The notes under the pieces are model-generated. The model was not told the origin of the DNA. It ran no database searches and saw only the letters and a list, made by a program, of their open reading frames with translations. From Flavobacterium sp. SM15 (GTDB taxonomy: Bacteria > Bacteroidota > Bacteroidia > Flavobacteriales > Flavobacteriaceae), in the NCBI RefSeq assembly GCF_022012335.1, contig NZ_JAKLTO010000001.1, positions 434,001 to 498,000 on the forward strand: 64,000 nt of DNA, read 5' to 3'. A program made the position numbers and the translations under genes. Shown here one piece after another: positions 14,548-24,296 of this stretch; positions within the stretch are counted from its first letter, which is position 1; each line of letters begins with the position of its first letter.

Positions 14548-17502
14548 TTATCGGTTTAAAACAATTTTCTTAGTGGTTTTCTTCCCATTGTTCTCAATAG
14601 AAAGCATGTAAACCCCACCTTGTAGGTTTTCAATATTCAACACCTCGAAAGATGTAGAGATTGTTTTAGAAAGGATATTTCTTCCTTGAACATCCATCAG
14701 TTTCAATTGCGTATCTCCGGAAAGTTCCTGAGGCAGGCTGATGTTTAAAATCCCTTTTGTTGGATTCGGATACACCTTAGCGCCTTTTATTTCGTTATCT
14801 ACAACACCCATCGATGGTGTAAGGTTACAGATTTCAATACTAACACTATTTATTGAACCACCATCAGTAGCATAAGGATCATCTACGTGAAGTACCCAGG
14901 TTCCATCTGCAACCAAACCGTTTAAATTACTCAAGGGTTGTAATGGTGCAATAGAGCCGGAAATGTTAGGATTTCCTGAACAGGTTGGTGCACCACCTGA
15001 ATCCTCAACGGTACAAATAATATTGTCTCCGCCTCCACAAGCTTCCTGGATTAAGGTTACCGTTGGGCTTCCAAGAGCCGCCGGCCCTTCTAACCAAATA
15101 GTCATATCCTGCACATATATGTGAGAAATATTCAAATTAATTTTCATTTCTCCGATGGTTAATCCACCTGTTATATCTACCGGAACAGTTGCTGTGGCAT
15201 TAGCGGTGTCAGCAATATAAGCATTCGAATAATCCGTAGCATCAAAAATGTTTCCGCAAACTAAAAGACCGGTTTTAAAGTTAAACACCGTTGCATTAGA
15301 AGCAGAAGCCGCACCACATCGATTCGAAGGCACTACTCTCCAAAAGTAAACTGTATCTTCGTTTAATCCTGTTAATAAAAATTTATTAATTGTAACCGTT
15401 TCATTAGCAACCATCAACGTAAAGTTTGGATCGGTAGCTACTTGAAGATTATAACTTTCTGCGTTGGCATCAGCATTCCAAGTAAGAATTAATGATGTAG
15501 AAACACCATTACTTTCAATTGCAGGAGAAGTTAAAACCGTCGGTTGGAACGTCGAGTTAAAAATTTTCAAAACTCTGTAACGAGTTTCGGTTTCTGTACC
15601 GTTGTTTCCAACAATTCCAATATTGTACTCTCCCGGAACTACACTTGAAAGGTTGCTAATCGTAGCCGTTACCGTACCATTGGCACTTAAAGAACTTGGT
15701 GTAAAGTTTGCAACTGCACCTGCGGGTAATCCTACCGCAGAAAACGTTGTAGTACCCCCACCAGTTTGTTTGTAATTAAAAGTATAAACCGCATTTTGGT
15801 TGGCACACAGCAAAGCATCTGTAGAGGTTGGCACTAATGCAAACACTGAATTTGCTCCACTTACAACAAAGGAAAATTCCTGTTTCCCATTTGTCATAGC
15901 ATTTCTACCCGACAAATTCCCTTTGTGGCTAATCGTTACCGTATAATCTCCTGCTGTAGGCGCATCAATTTCAACTTGTTCAACGTTATCAACACTATTG
16001 TCTCCATCACGTAAAGCATCCGAAGTTGGGTCCACCAATCTCCATGGATAATAAGTCGTTCCGTTTCTTGTAACTCGTATATCCAAATCATTTACCAGTG
16101 CAGGAGTCGGATCGTTTGTTGGTAGCGTTCCATTATTGGCAACCCCTGGCAAGTCTGTCCATGCAATTCCAACGATAAGAGGTGATGATCCATTAGATCT
16201 AACGGTGGTGGTAAAGGTTTCTCCTTGACTAAGGGTTTGCTCGGAAACCCAACTGTTTAATCCGTTATCGGTTATGGCTTGTGCCGCTCTTTTAGCGTTC
16301 AACAATCCCCAACCGAAAACTGCGTCCGGCCCTGTGTTTCCGGCATCATCTGCTGTTTGACACACTAAAGCTTTTAAAGTAGCCGCTTTCATAAAACCAT
16401 TGGTTAGGTTTTTATAATGTTGCTGCAATAACAATATAGTTCCTGCTACGTTAGGACTCGCCATAGAAGTTCCTGAGAGTGTTTGAGTAGCTGTATTAGA
16501 GGCACTTCCTGTTGATGTAACACCCGTTCCGTTCCCGGTAATATCAGGTTTGATTCGCAAATCATCCGTTGGACCTTGACTACTGCTCGTGTTTATCTGC
16601 AATGGTGCAGTTAGATTTCCAGCTGTATCCACAGAAGCATCTTGAGCGTTGGCTACCACTAAATTATTTTTACAAACTTTATTTCCTGTAAGTTTATCAT
16701 ACCCTCCAGCTAAAGGTTCATTGTTTTCATCAAGTCCGTTATTACCTGCCGAAGCAACCATTAAGTAATAGGGAGCCAGATATGCTACTTCGTCCCAATT
16801 TCTAGCATCTTGAGTGTAGGCTCCAATATACCAGGCCGGAATCGGATTTCCATTACTGATGATCGGAACGCCATATGAATGATTGGAAATCAACATCCCT
16901 CCTTGAATCTCCGTTAACACTTCTGAAATATCATTGGTCCATTCAAAAGTTCTTGCCGATGCTTTCCACGCCATTCCTTTTGTTGCCGCCGAAAGATCAG
17001 AAGCCATAATAGTTCCTGTTACGTGTGTTGCATGAAAATTATAGGTGGTTCCAGAAGGATCGTCTACCGTGGTAACTCGGTTGGAAAAGGAGTTATGGGT
17101 ACGTCTTACTATACCTCCATCCCATACGCGGGCTACCATATTCTCCCCATTAAGGTTCAAACCTAAAGACCCTCCAGTATGCAGATGATTAGCTCTAGTT
17201 GATTTTGCAGCAGCCGCATTGTCTGTTGAAAAATACAATGGAAAACCATCCGGAGTCAACCTCATCAATTCTTTATACGAACCATCCTTTTCTATAATTT
17301 TGATTGGCCAGTTGTTCTGTATGGCTGCCTGCTCGGCTTTGCGCTTTTCATCAGCGTCTTTTTTCTGATGAAATTCCCTTAAGGAGTTGATTTTTTTTAA
17401 GTCGTAATTTTCAGTTATCTTACTTACATCCTCTTTTGTTTGTGCAAAAGCAGAAGCGGAAGAAACCAGAAACACAAAACTCAACAAATAATTTTTTTTC
17501 AT
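14548..17502 (-). CDS. secreted S8 subtilase with P-domain and T9SS sorting tail
   Basis: A 984-residue secreted serine protease. A signal peptide (1-20) is followed by a charged propeptide and the S8 catalytic domain. The catalytic residues are Asp128 in ARVWDGG, His157 in FHATHVTGT, the oxyanion Asn254 in SAGNNG and Ser346 in LSGTSMASP. After it come beta-sandwich regions including a fibronectin III-like part (about residues 655-745) and a proprotein-convertase-like P-domain (about 745-890; ISHIYVQDMTIWLEGP). The C-terminus is a type A sorting domain (VYPNPTKGILNI, ending KKIVLNR), so export by the type IX system is expected. The WDGG in place of the usual DTG/DSG is seen in a Bacteroidota subgroup. 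The substrate is unknown. Confidence 0.93.
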   Translation of the reverse strand: MKKNYLLSFVFLVSSASAFAQTKEDVSKITENYDLKKINSLREFHQKKDADEKRKAEQAAIQNNWPIKIIEKDGSYKELMRLTPDGFPLYFSTDNAAAAKSTRANHLHTGGSLGLNLNGENMVARVWDGGIVRRTHNSFSNRVTTVDDPSGTTYNFHATHVTGTIMASDLSAATKGMAWKASARTFEWTNDISEVLTEIQGGMLISNHSYGVPIISNGNPIPAWYIGAYTQDARNWDEVAYLAPYYLMVASAGNNGLDENNEPLAGGYDKLTGNKVCKNNLVVANAQDASVDTAGNLTAPLQINTSSSQGPTDDLRIKPDITGNGTGVTSTGSASNTATQTLSGTSMASPNVAGTILLLQQHYKNLTNGFMKAATLKALVCQTADDAGNTGPDAVFGWGLLNAKRAAQAITDNGLNSWVSEQTLSQGETFTTTVRSNGSSPLIVGIAWTDLPGVANNGTLPTNDPTPALVNDLDIRVTRNGTTYYPWRLVDPTSDALRDGDNSVDNVEQVEIDAPTAGDYTVTISHKGNLSGRNAMTNGKQEFSFVVSGANSVFALVPTSTDALLCANQNAVYTFNYKQTGGGTTTFSAVGLPAGAVANFTPSSLSANGTVTATISNLSSVVPGEYNIGIVGNNGTETETRYRVLKIFNSTFQPTVLTSPAIESNGVSTSLILTWNADANAESYNLQVATDPNFTLMVANETVTINKFLLTGLNEDTVYFWRVVPSNRCGAASASNATVFNFKTGLLVCGNIFDATDYSNAYIADTANATATVPVDITGGLTIGEMKINLNISHIYVQDMTIWLEGPAALGSPTVTLIQEACGGGDNIICTVEDSGGAPTCSGNPNISGSIAPLQPLSNLNGLVADGTWVLHVDDPYATDGGSINSVSIEICNLTPSMGVVDNEIKGAKVYPNPTKGILNISLPQELSGDTQLKLMDVQGRNILSKTISTSFEVLNIENLQGGVYMLSIENNGKKTTKKIVLNR

Positions 17503-17531
17503 TTTTTGGTAGTTCTAGTTAGTTATGTTGT

Positions 17532-17539
17532 CAAATATA
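17532..17539 (-). promoter_or_regulatory. subtilase promoter -7 element
   Basis: On the minus strand the sequence reads TATATTTG, matching TAnnTTTG, about 30 bases before the subtilase ATG. No TTG is seen at the usual distance. A small CTGTT-ATAA-AACAG hairpin lies just upstream. Confidence 0.45.
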
Positions 17540-17721
17540 CATTTTTATTTTTTATTCTGTTATAAAACAGCAACTTAGACACATAATTTCACACAATTGT
17601 TAATTTATTGTTTTCACAATCGTTCACCAATGATCGTGGCAGATGAGCCAAAAAATTGAAATCGGTGAAAATATTTCGCAACAAAACCTATAAATGTTAC
17701 ATTTACGAAAAATATAGTTTT

Positions 17722-19161
17722 ATGGTATTAAGCAGATTTTGGCTCGCAATTTTCATTTCTTCCATTGCATTTGTAATCATCAGTTTGTTTTCCGGGAACA
17801 GCTATTCCATCGATTATATCCTCAATGGAAAAAAAGACGAACCAATGCTTATTTCGGAAAAGTACCTAAACGAAATACCAGTATTTGTCAAAGACAGCAT
17901 CGAAAAAGCACCTGAAAACACGATCATAATTAATACGGTTACTTCCAATCCGGATACAACCTACGTTTATAAAAACCAAACCGTAAAAATCTATAGCGGC
18001 GTTCAAAAATCGGACGGTTTATTGCCTACCTGTAAAAACAGCTTATTGGATTTGATCCTGCCGTTAATTGCCTATCTGGCTTTTTTCTGCGGACTGATGC
18101 AATTGCTGATTGATTCCGGTGCCGCCGAAAAGCTGGCCAAAAAACTAAGTCCTGTTTTTGTAAAAGTCTTTCCTTCGGTTCCCAAAAACCACGAATCGAT
18201 TTCGTATATGACCCTTAATTTTGCCGCAAACTTTCTCGGATTGGATTCCGCGGCAACCCCATTCGGTTTAAAAGCCATGGAAAGTTTACAGGAACTCAAT
18301 CCCGAAAAAGACAAAGCCAGCGATGCCCAAATCATGTTCATGTGTTTGCATGCAGCCGGCTTAACATTAATACCAACCTCGATTATTGGTTATCGTGCTG
18401 CTGAAAACGCTTCCAACCCAGCCGATGTGATGCTGCCTTGTATTATCACCTCGTTTGTGGGGACTATTGCCGCATTTCTTCTAATCGGAATCAAACAGAA
18501 AATTAATTTTAAAAGCGCTTCGCTGGTTTTGGCATTAATGACCATCATTGCTGCAATAGCCGGTTTGTTGTTCTACATCAGCGGATTGGATTTGATCGGT
18601 AAAAACTATTTCACCGGGAATCTTTCCGGGTTGATGCTGATCGCTATCATCGGTTTTACCCTAGTGTTTTCCTTCATTCATGAAAAAAAATTCGCCGAGA
18701 AAAACACTACAATTTTTGATGCTTTTGTTGAAGGCGCCAAAAACGGACTGCAAACCGGAGTTAAAATCTTCCCTTATGTAATGGGAATGCTAGTGGCCAT
18801 TTCGTTCTTCCGCAACAGTGGCTTGTTTGAAATTATTAGTAACGGGATTTCGTTTGTTTTTTCCAACATTGGAGTAAGCAAAGAGATTACCGATTCCTTA
18901 CCGGTGGCGATGTTACGCCCTTTCAGTTCGGGAGGTTCCCGAGGATTTATGATTGATGCCATGCGTAATTTCGGGCCGGACTCCTTCACCGGACGCTTAA
19001 GCTGTATTTTCCAATGCAGTGCCGAAACCACTTTTTATGTGATTGCGGTTTATTTTGGGTCGGTAAATATCAAAAACACTAGATATACTTTAGGAGCAAT
19101 GCTTTTAGTGGATTTGATTTGTGTGATTACGGCGATTTTCGTGGCAAGCTGGTTTTTTTAA
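17722..19161 (+). CDS. nucleoside-recognition (SpmA/SpmB gate) membrane protein
   Basis: A 479-residue integral membrane protein with two copies of the nucleoside-recognition gate domain. The first half resembles SpmA (FAANFLGLDSAATPFGLKAM) and the second SpmB (MLRPFSSGGSRGFMIDAM, CSAETTFYVIAVYFG). About ten hydrophobic segments are visible. In spore formers these are two separate proteins; here they are fused, as is usual in Bacteroidota. Transport of a small molecule is implied, but the substrate is unknown. The start at 17722 (MVLSRFWLAIF) is preferred because the extension to 17656 overlaps promoter-like sequence and would add a non-hydrophobic lysine-rich stretch. Confidence 0.88.
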   Translation: MVLSRFWLAIFISSIAFVIISLFSGNSYSIDYILNGKKDEPMLISEKYLNEIPVFVKDSIEKAPENTIIINTVTSNPDTTYVYKNQTVKIYSGVQKSDGLLPTCKNSLLDLILPLIAYLAFFCGLMQLLIDSGAAEKLAKKLSPVFVKVFPSVPKNHESISYMTLNFAANFLGLDSAATPFGLKAMESLQELNPEKDKASDAQIMFMCLHAAGLTLIPTSIIGYRAAENASNPADVMLPCIITSFVGTIAAFLLIGIKQKINFKSASLVLALMTIIAAIAGLLFYISGLDLIGKNYFTGNLSGLMLIAIIGFTLVFSFIHEKKFAEKNTTIFDAFVEGAKNGLQTGVKIFPYVMGMLVAISFFRNSGLFEIISNGISFVFSNIGVSKEITDSLPVAMLRPFSSGGSRGFMIDAMRNFGPDSFTGRLSCIFQCSAETTFYVIAVYFGSVNIKNTRYTLGAMLLVDLICVITAIFVASWFF

Positions 19162-19178
19162 TCGAATAACTATTAATT

Positions 19179-19880
19179 ATGAGACCATTCGGTTTACTGC
19201 TTGGACTTCTGCTGCTGCTTGGATGTAAGGATAAAAAACAAAGCATCAGTCAGCATATTGATACCGAAACACCTAAAACCTTACCGGAAGAAACCGTCAT
19301 TTCTAAAACCGATACGATTTTCTTTTTTTACGAAGAACCTCAAAGACTCAAAGAATATGTACTGGTCCGCTTTCTGGATCAAAAGTTCGACAAAGACAGT
19401 ATTTGTACCGCTAATTTTAAACTGGACTTCATCAAAGATAAAAAACCCCTTGGCTCTTACAAAATACAAATAAAAGGTTTTGATCAAGGTTCGGATTGGT
19501 CGGGTTCTCTGGAACTGGACTCCATTGCATCACCCTTGAAAAGCATTCGCGTAGGCTATCCTGCCTGTGGCTACAATCAAAACAATTTTCTCTTTCACAC
19601 CCAAGGGAAAAAGATTGATTTAGTTCATCAGTGGCTTTCCATGTCCGACAGCGGTTGGGGAACTTGGGGTAAGATAGTTTCCGGAACTCCTCAGGATTTT
19701 TATTTCAGAATGGAATCCTATCTGCCGGATGATAACGAGGAAGAAATGGGAATCAGTGAATGTTTCGACTCCACCCATTTCGAATTAAAAGACAACCGAT
19801 GGGCAAAAAAACTCTTAACTCCCCAAGGTAAAGCCTACCGAAGTAAAAAGTTATCCTTCAACGATTTTCACAAATCTTAA
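19179..19880 (+). CDS. lipoprotein of unknown function
   Basis: A 233-residue lipoprotein: a short signal peptide with lipobox LLLGC (Cys16), then a polar, acidic domain with no recognised motif. It contains two tryptophan-rich turns (SDWSG, SGWGTWG) and a CFDSTHFEL segment near the end. It starts 17 bases after the gate transporter and may share its transcript. Homologues are probably limited to Flavobacteriia; the function is unknown. Confidence 0.7.
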   Translation: MRPFGLLLGLLLLLGCKDKKQSISQHIDTETPKTLPEETVISKTDTIFFFYEEPQRLKEYVLVRFLDQKFDKDSICTANFKLDFIKDKKPLGSYKIQIKGFDQGSDWSGSLELDSIASPLKSIRVGYPACGYNQNNFLFHTQGKKIDLVHQWLSMSDSGWGTWGKIVSGTPQDFYFRMESYLPDDNEEEMGISECFDSTHFELKDNRWAKKLLTPQGKAYRSKKLSFNDFHKS

Positions 19881-19955
19881 GAAGAGTCTAAAGAAAAACT
19901 GTTCCTAAAAAAGGACAATATTCCTTATATTTACGCTCCGAAAAATTACTAAACT

Positions 19956-21557
19956 ATGGACTTTCTATACCAAGACCCGTATCCGATTTTAAAAGACGAT
20001 ACGCAGTACCGAAAAATCACTTCCGACTACGTAAAAGTAGAGCAATTAGGCGACCGTGAAATTCTAACGGTTGACCCAAAAGGATTGGAATTGTTAGCCG
20101 AAGAAGCCATGAGCGATGTGTCGTTTATGCTTCGTTCTTCGCATTTACAAAAATTGAGAAACATCATCGAAGATCCGGAAGCGACCGACAACGACCGCTT
20201 CGTAGCCTACAACTTATTGCAAAACGCCGTAGTAGCTGTTGACGGGCAATTACCTTCTTGTCAGGATACCGGAACGGCAATCGTGATGGGAAAAAAAGGC
20301 GAGAACGTGTACACCGGAGCTGATGACGGTGAATGGCTCTCAAAAGGAATCTTCAACACCTACCAAAAAAGAAATTTGCGTTATTCTCAGATTGTACCGA
20401 TTTCGATGTTCGAGGAGAAAAACTCGGGTTCGAATCTTCCGGCACAAATCGATATTTATGCTAAAAAAGGCGCTTCGTATGAATTTCTGTTTTTAGCCAA
20501 AGGTGGAGGTTCTGCCAACAAAACCTTCTTATACCAGAAAACCAAATCCTTATTAAACGAGAAATCGCTGGATGAATTCGTTCGCGAGCGCATCATGGAT
20601 TTGGGCACCTCAGCTTGTCCTCCGTACCACTTAGCCATTGTGATTGGCGGTACTTCTGCGGAAGCGAATTTAGCAGCCGTTAAAAAAGCCTCAGCCGGTT
20701 ATTTCGACAATTTACCAACTTCCGGAAACATGGCGGGTCAGGCCTTCCGTGATTTGGAATGGGAAAAACGCGTTCAGCAAATTTGCCAGGAAAGCCACAT
20801 CGGAGCGCAGTTCGGTGGAAAATATTTAACGCATGATGTTCGTGTGATTCGTTTACCACGTCACGCTGCTTCTTGCCCGGTGGGAATGGGCGTTTCCTGT
20901 TCGGCCGATAGAAACATCAAAGGAAAAATCACCAAAGACGGAATTTTCGTAGAGCAGTTGGAAGTGAATCCGAAACAGTTCTTGCCGGAAACCGCTCCGC
21001 ATTTGGAAGCACCGGTGGAAATCGACTTGAACCGCCCAATGGCTGAAGTTTTAGCCGAGCTTTCAAAATACCCAATCAAAACACGTTTAAAACTAAACGG
21101 AACCTTGATTGTGGCCCGTGACATCGCCCATGCAAAAATCAAAGAATTATTAGATGCCGGAAAACCAATGCCGGACTACTTTAAAAACCACCCGGTGTAT
21201 TACGCCGGACCAGCAAAAACTCCAGAAGGAATGCCTTCGGGAAGTTTCGGACCAACTACAGCAGGACGTATGGACGTTTATGTAGATGAATTCCAAAAAC
21301 ACGGTGGTAGCATGATCATGTTAGCCAAAGGAAACCGTAGCAAAGACGTAATGAATGCGTGTAAAACGTATGGTGGTTTCTATTTAGGTTCCATTGGTGG
21401 GCCAGCCGCAATTTTAGCTAAAGAAAACATCCTTTCTGTGGAAGTGGTTGATTTCGAAGAATTAGGTATGGAAGCGGTTCGTAAAATTACCATTAAAGAT
21501 TTCCCTGCATTTATTATTACCGATGACAAAGGAAATGACTTTTTTGAAAATTTATAA
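19956..21557 (+). CDS. class I (iron-sulfur) fumarate hydratase
   Basis: Interconverts fumarate and malate in the TCA cycle using an oxygen-sensitive 4Fe-4S cluster. The 533-residue single-chain form has both the alpha and beta domains. Cluster ligands are Cys102 (LPSCQDTGT), Cys221 (GTSACPPYH) and Cys315 (GVSCSADRN), at almost the same places as in E. coli FumA. The C-terminal half shows [15 protein letters not shown] and [20 protein letters not shown]. It is a single gene with a strong terminator shared with the convergent methyltransferase gene. Confidence 0.96.
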   Translation: MDFLYQDPYPILKDDTQYRKITSDYVKVEQLGDREILTVDPKGLELLAEEAMSDVSFMLRSSHLQKLRNIIEDPEATDNDRFVAYNLLQNAVVAVDGQLPSCQDTGTAIVMGKKGENVYTGADDGEWLSKGIFNTYQKRNLRYSQIVPISMFEEKNSGSNLPAQIDIYAKKGASYEFLFLAKGGGSANKTFLYQKTKSLLNEKSLDEFVRERIMDLGTSACPPYHLAIVIGGTSAEANLAAVKKASAGYFDNLPTSGNMAGQAFRDLEWEKRVQQICQESHIGAQFGGKYLTHDVRVIRLPRHAASCPVGMGVSCSADRNIKGKITKDGIFVEQLEVNPKQFLPETAPHLEAPVEIDLNRPMAEVLAELSKYPIKTRLKLNGTLIVARDIAHAKIKELLDAGKPMPDYFKNHPVYYAGPAKTPEGMPSGSFGPTTAGRMDVYVDEFQKHGGSMIMLAKGNRSKDVMNACKTYGGFYLGSIGGPAAILAKENILSVEVVDFEELGMEAVRKITIKDFPAFIITDDKGNDFFENL

Positions 21558-21574
21558 TCCGAACAAATTGCTAT

Positions 21575-21610
21575 AAAAAAAAGACCGTCTTAATTGACGG
21601 TCTTTTTTTT
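21575..21610. terminator. bidirectional terminator, fumarase / rRNA methyltransferase
   Basis: A 15-bp perfect hairpin (21575-21589 with 21596-21610, loop TTAATT) with eight-base A and T tails lies between convergent genes. Confidence 0.92.
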
Positions 21611-22775
21611 ATTCTACATATAAAACTAATCCTTTCAGGTAATGCCCTTCCGGATGGTAAATGTTGGTAGGATGGTCCGGGCCTTGGGATAATTTATGCA
21701 ACACACGGATGTTTCTTCCGGTTTCGATGGCTGCAGCAGCTATGGTATTGTAAAACAACACATCGTCAATTACCTGTGAACAGGAAAATGTGAATAGAAT
21801 TCCTTTTGGAGCTAAGGCTTTTAATCCGGCGATATTTAAGCGTTTATAAGCTTGGGTTGCCGTGTGTTTGCTTTTGATACTTTTGGCAAAAGCCGGCGGA
21901 TCCAGTACGATCAAATCGTATTGTTGGTTGTGTTCTTTTAAGAAATCGAAAACGTCGGAAGCTACAGCCTCGTGGTTGCAATCGTCGTAATTCAGCTCCA
22001 TGTTTCGTTCGGCTAGAGCCACCGCTTTTTCGGAAATATCTACCGAAGTAACCAGTTGCGCTCCTGCACTCATCGCATAAATGGAAAATCCACCGGTATA
22101 ACAGAACGTATTCAGAACACGCTTACCATGAGCATACTGTGCCAATAATTTACGGTTGTCTCTCTGGTCTAAAAAGAAACCCGTTTTCTGTCCTTCCACC
22201 CAATTAACTGCAAACAAAATATTGTTTTCTTTGGCTACGGTTTCAGGCTTATTTCCATGTAAAAAAAAATCTTTTCCTGTGTTGGGAAGCGTTCCGGAAC
22301 TTTTGCAATATATCGTTTCGCAATAATCGGCAAAATTATTTCTAATGGCTTCCGTAATTTGTTCCATTTGAGCATAAATTCCGGAAGAATGTGCCTGCAA
22401 TACCCAGTTTTTATCGTAATAATCGATAATCAAGCCCGGAATTCCATCCCCTTCTCCATGAATTAGACGGAACGCATTGGTTTCTTCTAACTTTAATAAT
22501 TTCAAACGCAATTCCCATGCGGATTTTAATTTATCGGCCCAGAAATTGGTATCGAATTGTTCCTTTTCGAAAGTTAAGATGCGCACCACGATACTTCCGC
22601 GGTCACTGAAATAACCAGTTGCCAAGTGCTTATTATTGGAATCTACCACATCGACCATTTCTCCATCGTTCAACTCCTGACTCACACCATACACCGCTCC
22701 ACTAAACACCCATGGGTGACGGCGTTGTACTGATTTTTCTTTTCCCGGCTTTAATATTACTTTCGGATAACTCAT
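21609..22775 (-). CDS. RlmI-like class I rRNA cytosine methyltransferase
   Basis: A 388-residue SAM-dependent methyltransferase of the RlmI/YccW group, which makes 5-methylcytosine in 23S rRNA. It has an N-terminal PUA domain (VILKPGKEKSVQRRHPWVF, residues 5-23), a middle RNA-binding region (GQKTGFFLDQRDNR) and the Rossmann domain (LNTFCYTGGFSIYAM, VTSVDISEKAV). The catalytic region reads LIVLDPPAFAKS, with FSCSQV near the end. The ATG at 22775 (MSYPKVILKPG) is preferred because a -7 element (TAACTTTG) sits just upstream; the extension to 22814 would start before it. Confidence 0.9.
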   Translation of the reverse strand: MSYPKVILKPGKEKSVQRRHPWVFSGAVYGVSQELNDGEMVDVVDSNNKHLATGYFSDRGSIVVRILTFEKEQFDTNFWADKLKSAWELRLKLLKLEETNAFRLIHGEGDGIPGLIIDYYDKNWVLQAHSSGIYAQMEQITEAIRNNFADYCETIYCKSSGTLPNTGKDFFLHGNKPETVAKENNILFAVNWVEGQKTGFFLDQRDNRKLLAQYAHGKRVLNTFCYTGGFSIYAMSAGAQLVTSVDISEKAVALAERNMELNYDDCNHEAVASDVFDFLKEHNQQYDLIVLDPPAFAKSIKSKHTATQAYKRLNIAGLKALAPKGILFTFSCSQVIDDVLFYNTIAAAAIETGRNIRVLHKLSQGPDHPTNIYHPEGHYLKGLVLYVE

Positions 22776-22792
22776 TGTTCTGTATTTTGATG

Positions 22793-22800
22793 CAAAGTTA
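22793..22800 (-). promoter_or_regulatory. promoter -7 element, rRNA methyltransferase
   Basis: TAACTTTG on the minus strand matches TAnnTTTG and lies 17 bases before the ATG at 22775, giving a very short leader. It decides the start of this gene. Confidence 0.5.
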
Positions 22801-22805
22801 AAAAC

Positions 22806-22844
22806 AAAAAGCATCTTTAGTGTTTTTTACTAAAGACGCTTTTT
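22806..22844 (-). terminator. terminator after scoB
   Basis: A 16-bp hairpin with one mismatch (22806-22821 with 22829-22844) gives a T tail on the minus strand, 18 bases after the scoB stop. Confidence 0.8.
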
Positions 22845-22861
22845 AACTATTTTGATTCTGA

Positions 22862-23521
22862 TTAATCGATAGCCATTTCCGGAATATCGCCTTCAATGAT
22901 CAATTCGGCTTCGGTAGCTTTGATAATATCTTCAACAGTTACTCCTGGTGCGCGTTCCAAAAGTTTGAATCCTTTCGGAGTTACTTCTAAAACAGCTAAT
23001 TCGGTTACTACTTTCTTCACACAGCCAACACCCGTTAAGGGCAAAGTACATCGTTTAAGGATTTTAGATTCCCCCGCTTTGTTCACGTGCATCATGGCCA
23101 CGATGATATTCTCTGCGGAAGCTACCAAATCCATAGCACCTCCCATTCCTTTTACCATTTTCCCCGGAATTTTCCAGTTGGCAATGTCTCCGTTTTCAGA
23201 AACTTCCATCGCCCCTAAAATAGTTAAATCCACTTTTTGCGCGCGGATCATACCGAAACTGAACGCCGAATCAAAGAAACTTGCGCCCGGTAAGGTAGTG
23301 ATGGTTTGCTTACCGGCGTTGATGATATCGGCATCTTCTTCCCCTTCAAACGGGAAAGGTCCCATACCCAAAACCCCGTTTTCACTCTGAAATTCTACGG
23401 AAATATCGTGACGCACATAATTTGCCACCAACGTAGGAATTCCAATTCCTAAGTTTACAAAGTAGCGGTCTTTTACTTCTTTTGCTATGCGTTTTGCAAT
23501 CTGATTTTTATCTAAAGCCAT
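22862..23521 (-). CDS. scoB: 3-oxoacid CoA-transferase, subunit B
   Basis: The beta subunit of succinyl-CoA:3-oxoacid CoA-transferase, which moves CoA from succinyl-CoA to acetoacetate for ketone-body or branched-chain breakdown. The catalytic glutamate lies in QSENGVLGMGP (near residue 47), and the glycine-rich VNLGIGIPT matches the family. The 219-residue length is normal. It begins 2 bases after scoA ends, so the two are co-translated as a complex. The exact acyl substrate cannot be read from the sequence. Confidence 0.92.
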   Translation of the reverse strand: MALDKNQIAKRIAKEVKDRYFVNLGIGIPTLVANYVRHDISVEFQSENGVLGMGPFPFEGEEDADIINAGKQTITTLPGASFFDSAFSFGMIRAQKVDLTILGAMEVSENGDIANWKIPGKMVKGMGGAMDLVASAENIIVAMMHVNKAGESKILKRCTLPLTGVGCVKKVVTELAVLEVTPKGFKLLERAPGVTVEDIIKATEAELIIEGDIPEMAID

Positions 23522-23523
23522 GA

Positions 23524-24228
23524 TTATTCTTCTCTTTTTCGGGTGGTACGTTGTTCGATTCGCTTCTCAAATTTCGCTCCTTGGAAGATGCGCTGCACCA
23601 TAATTCCCGGGATGTGAATCTGGTTCGGGTCTAAAGTTCCAGCAGGCACCAATTCTTCCACCTCAGCGATGGTAATTTTTGCCGCTCCGGCCATACAACC
23701 GTTAAAGTTACGTGCAGTTCCTTTGAAAATCAGGTTTCCGGCTTCATCACCTTTCCATGCCTTCACAATGGAGAAATCCGCATTGTACGCCAATTCCATT
23801 ACATGCATTTTTCCGTTGAATTCACGGGTTTCTTTTCCTTCGGCTACTTCGGTTCCGAAACCTGCCGGTGTAAAGAAGGCTGGAATTCCTGCTTGAGCTG
23901 CGCGGCATTTTTCTGCCAAAGTGCCTTGAGGAGTCAATTCCACATCCAATTCTCCGGAAAGCATCTGACGCTCAAACTCCGCATTTTCCCCAACGTACGA
24001 AGAAATCATTTTTTTAATCTGATGTTTCTGAAGCAACAAGCCCAATCCGAAATCATCCACCCCTGCATTATTGGAAATACAGGTCAATTCTTTTATGTCT
24101 TTTTTTACCAATTCGGCGATACTGTTTTCGGGAATTCCGCACAGTCCGAAACCACCCAACATGATGGTTTGCCCGTCTTTGATATCGTGCAACGCTTCCT
24201 GAACATTGGCCACTTTTTTGTTAATCAT
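23524..24228 (-). CDS. scoA: 3-oxoacid CoA-transferase, subunit A
   Basis: The alpha subunit of the same CoA-transferase; 234 residues. The family signature [15 protein letters not shown] (residues 22-36) and the [14 protein letters not shown] and [12 protein letters not shown] blocks are clear, as is [25 protein letters not shown]. It precedes scoB with a 2-base gap. A hairpin terminator for the upstream penicillin-binding protein gene lies between that gene and this start, so the pair probably has its own promoter in the 69-base gap, although no TAnnTTTG element is visible there. Confidence 0.92.
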   Translation of the reverse strand: MINKKVANVQEALHDIKDGQTIMLGGFGLCGIPENSIAELVKKDIKELTCISNNAGVDDFGLGLLLQKHQIKKMISSYVGENAEFERQMLSGELDVELTPQGTLAEKCRAAQAGIPAFFTPAGFGTEVAEGKETREFNGKMHVMELAYNADFSIVKAWKGDEAGNLIFKGTARNFNGCMAGAAKITIAEVEELVPAGTLDPNQIHIPGIMVQRIFQGAKFEKRIEQRTTRKREE

Positions 24229-24268
24229 AACGTTATTGTGTTAGTTTTAGTTGTTTGTATATAAAGCA

Positions 24269-24289
24269 AGCGCCTTATGGTAAGGCGCT
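24269..24289 (-). terminator. hairpin after mrcA
   Basis: AGCGCCTTA (24269-24277) pairs with TAAGGCGCT (24281-24289). The following minus-strand sequence has only short T runs, so termination may be partial and let some transcription run into scoA. Confidence 0.6.
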
Positions 24290-24296
24290 CATAGTC

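Noticed and set aside
23803-24264. Plus-strand open frame of 153 codons opposite scoA
   Set aside because: scoA on the minus strand is full length with all family blocks; this frame is its shadow.
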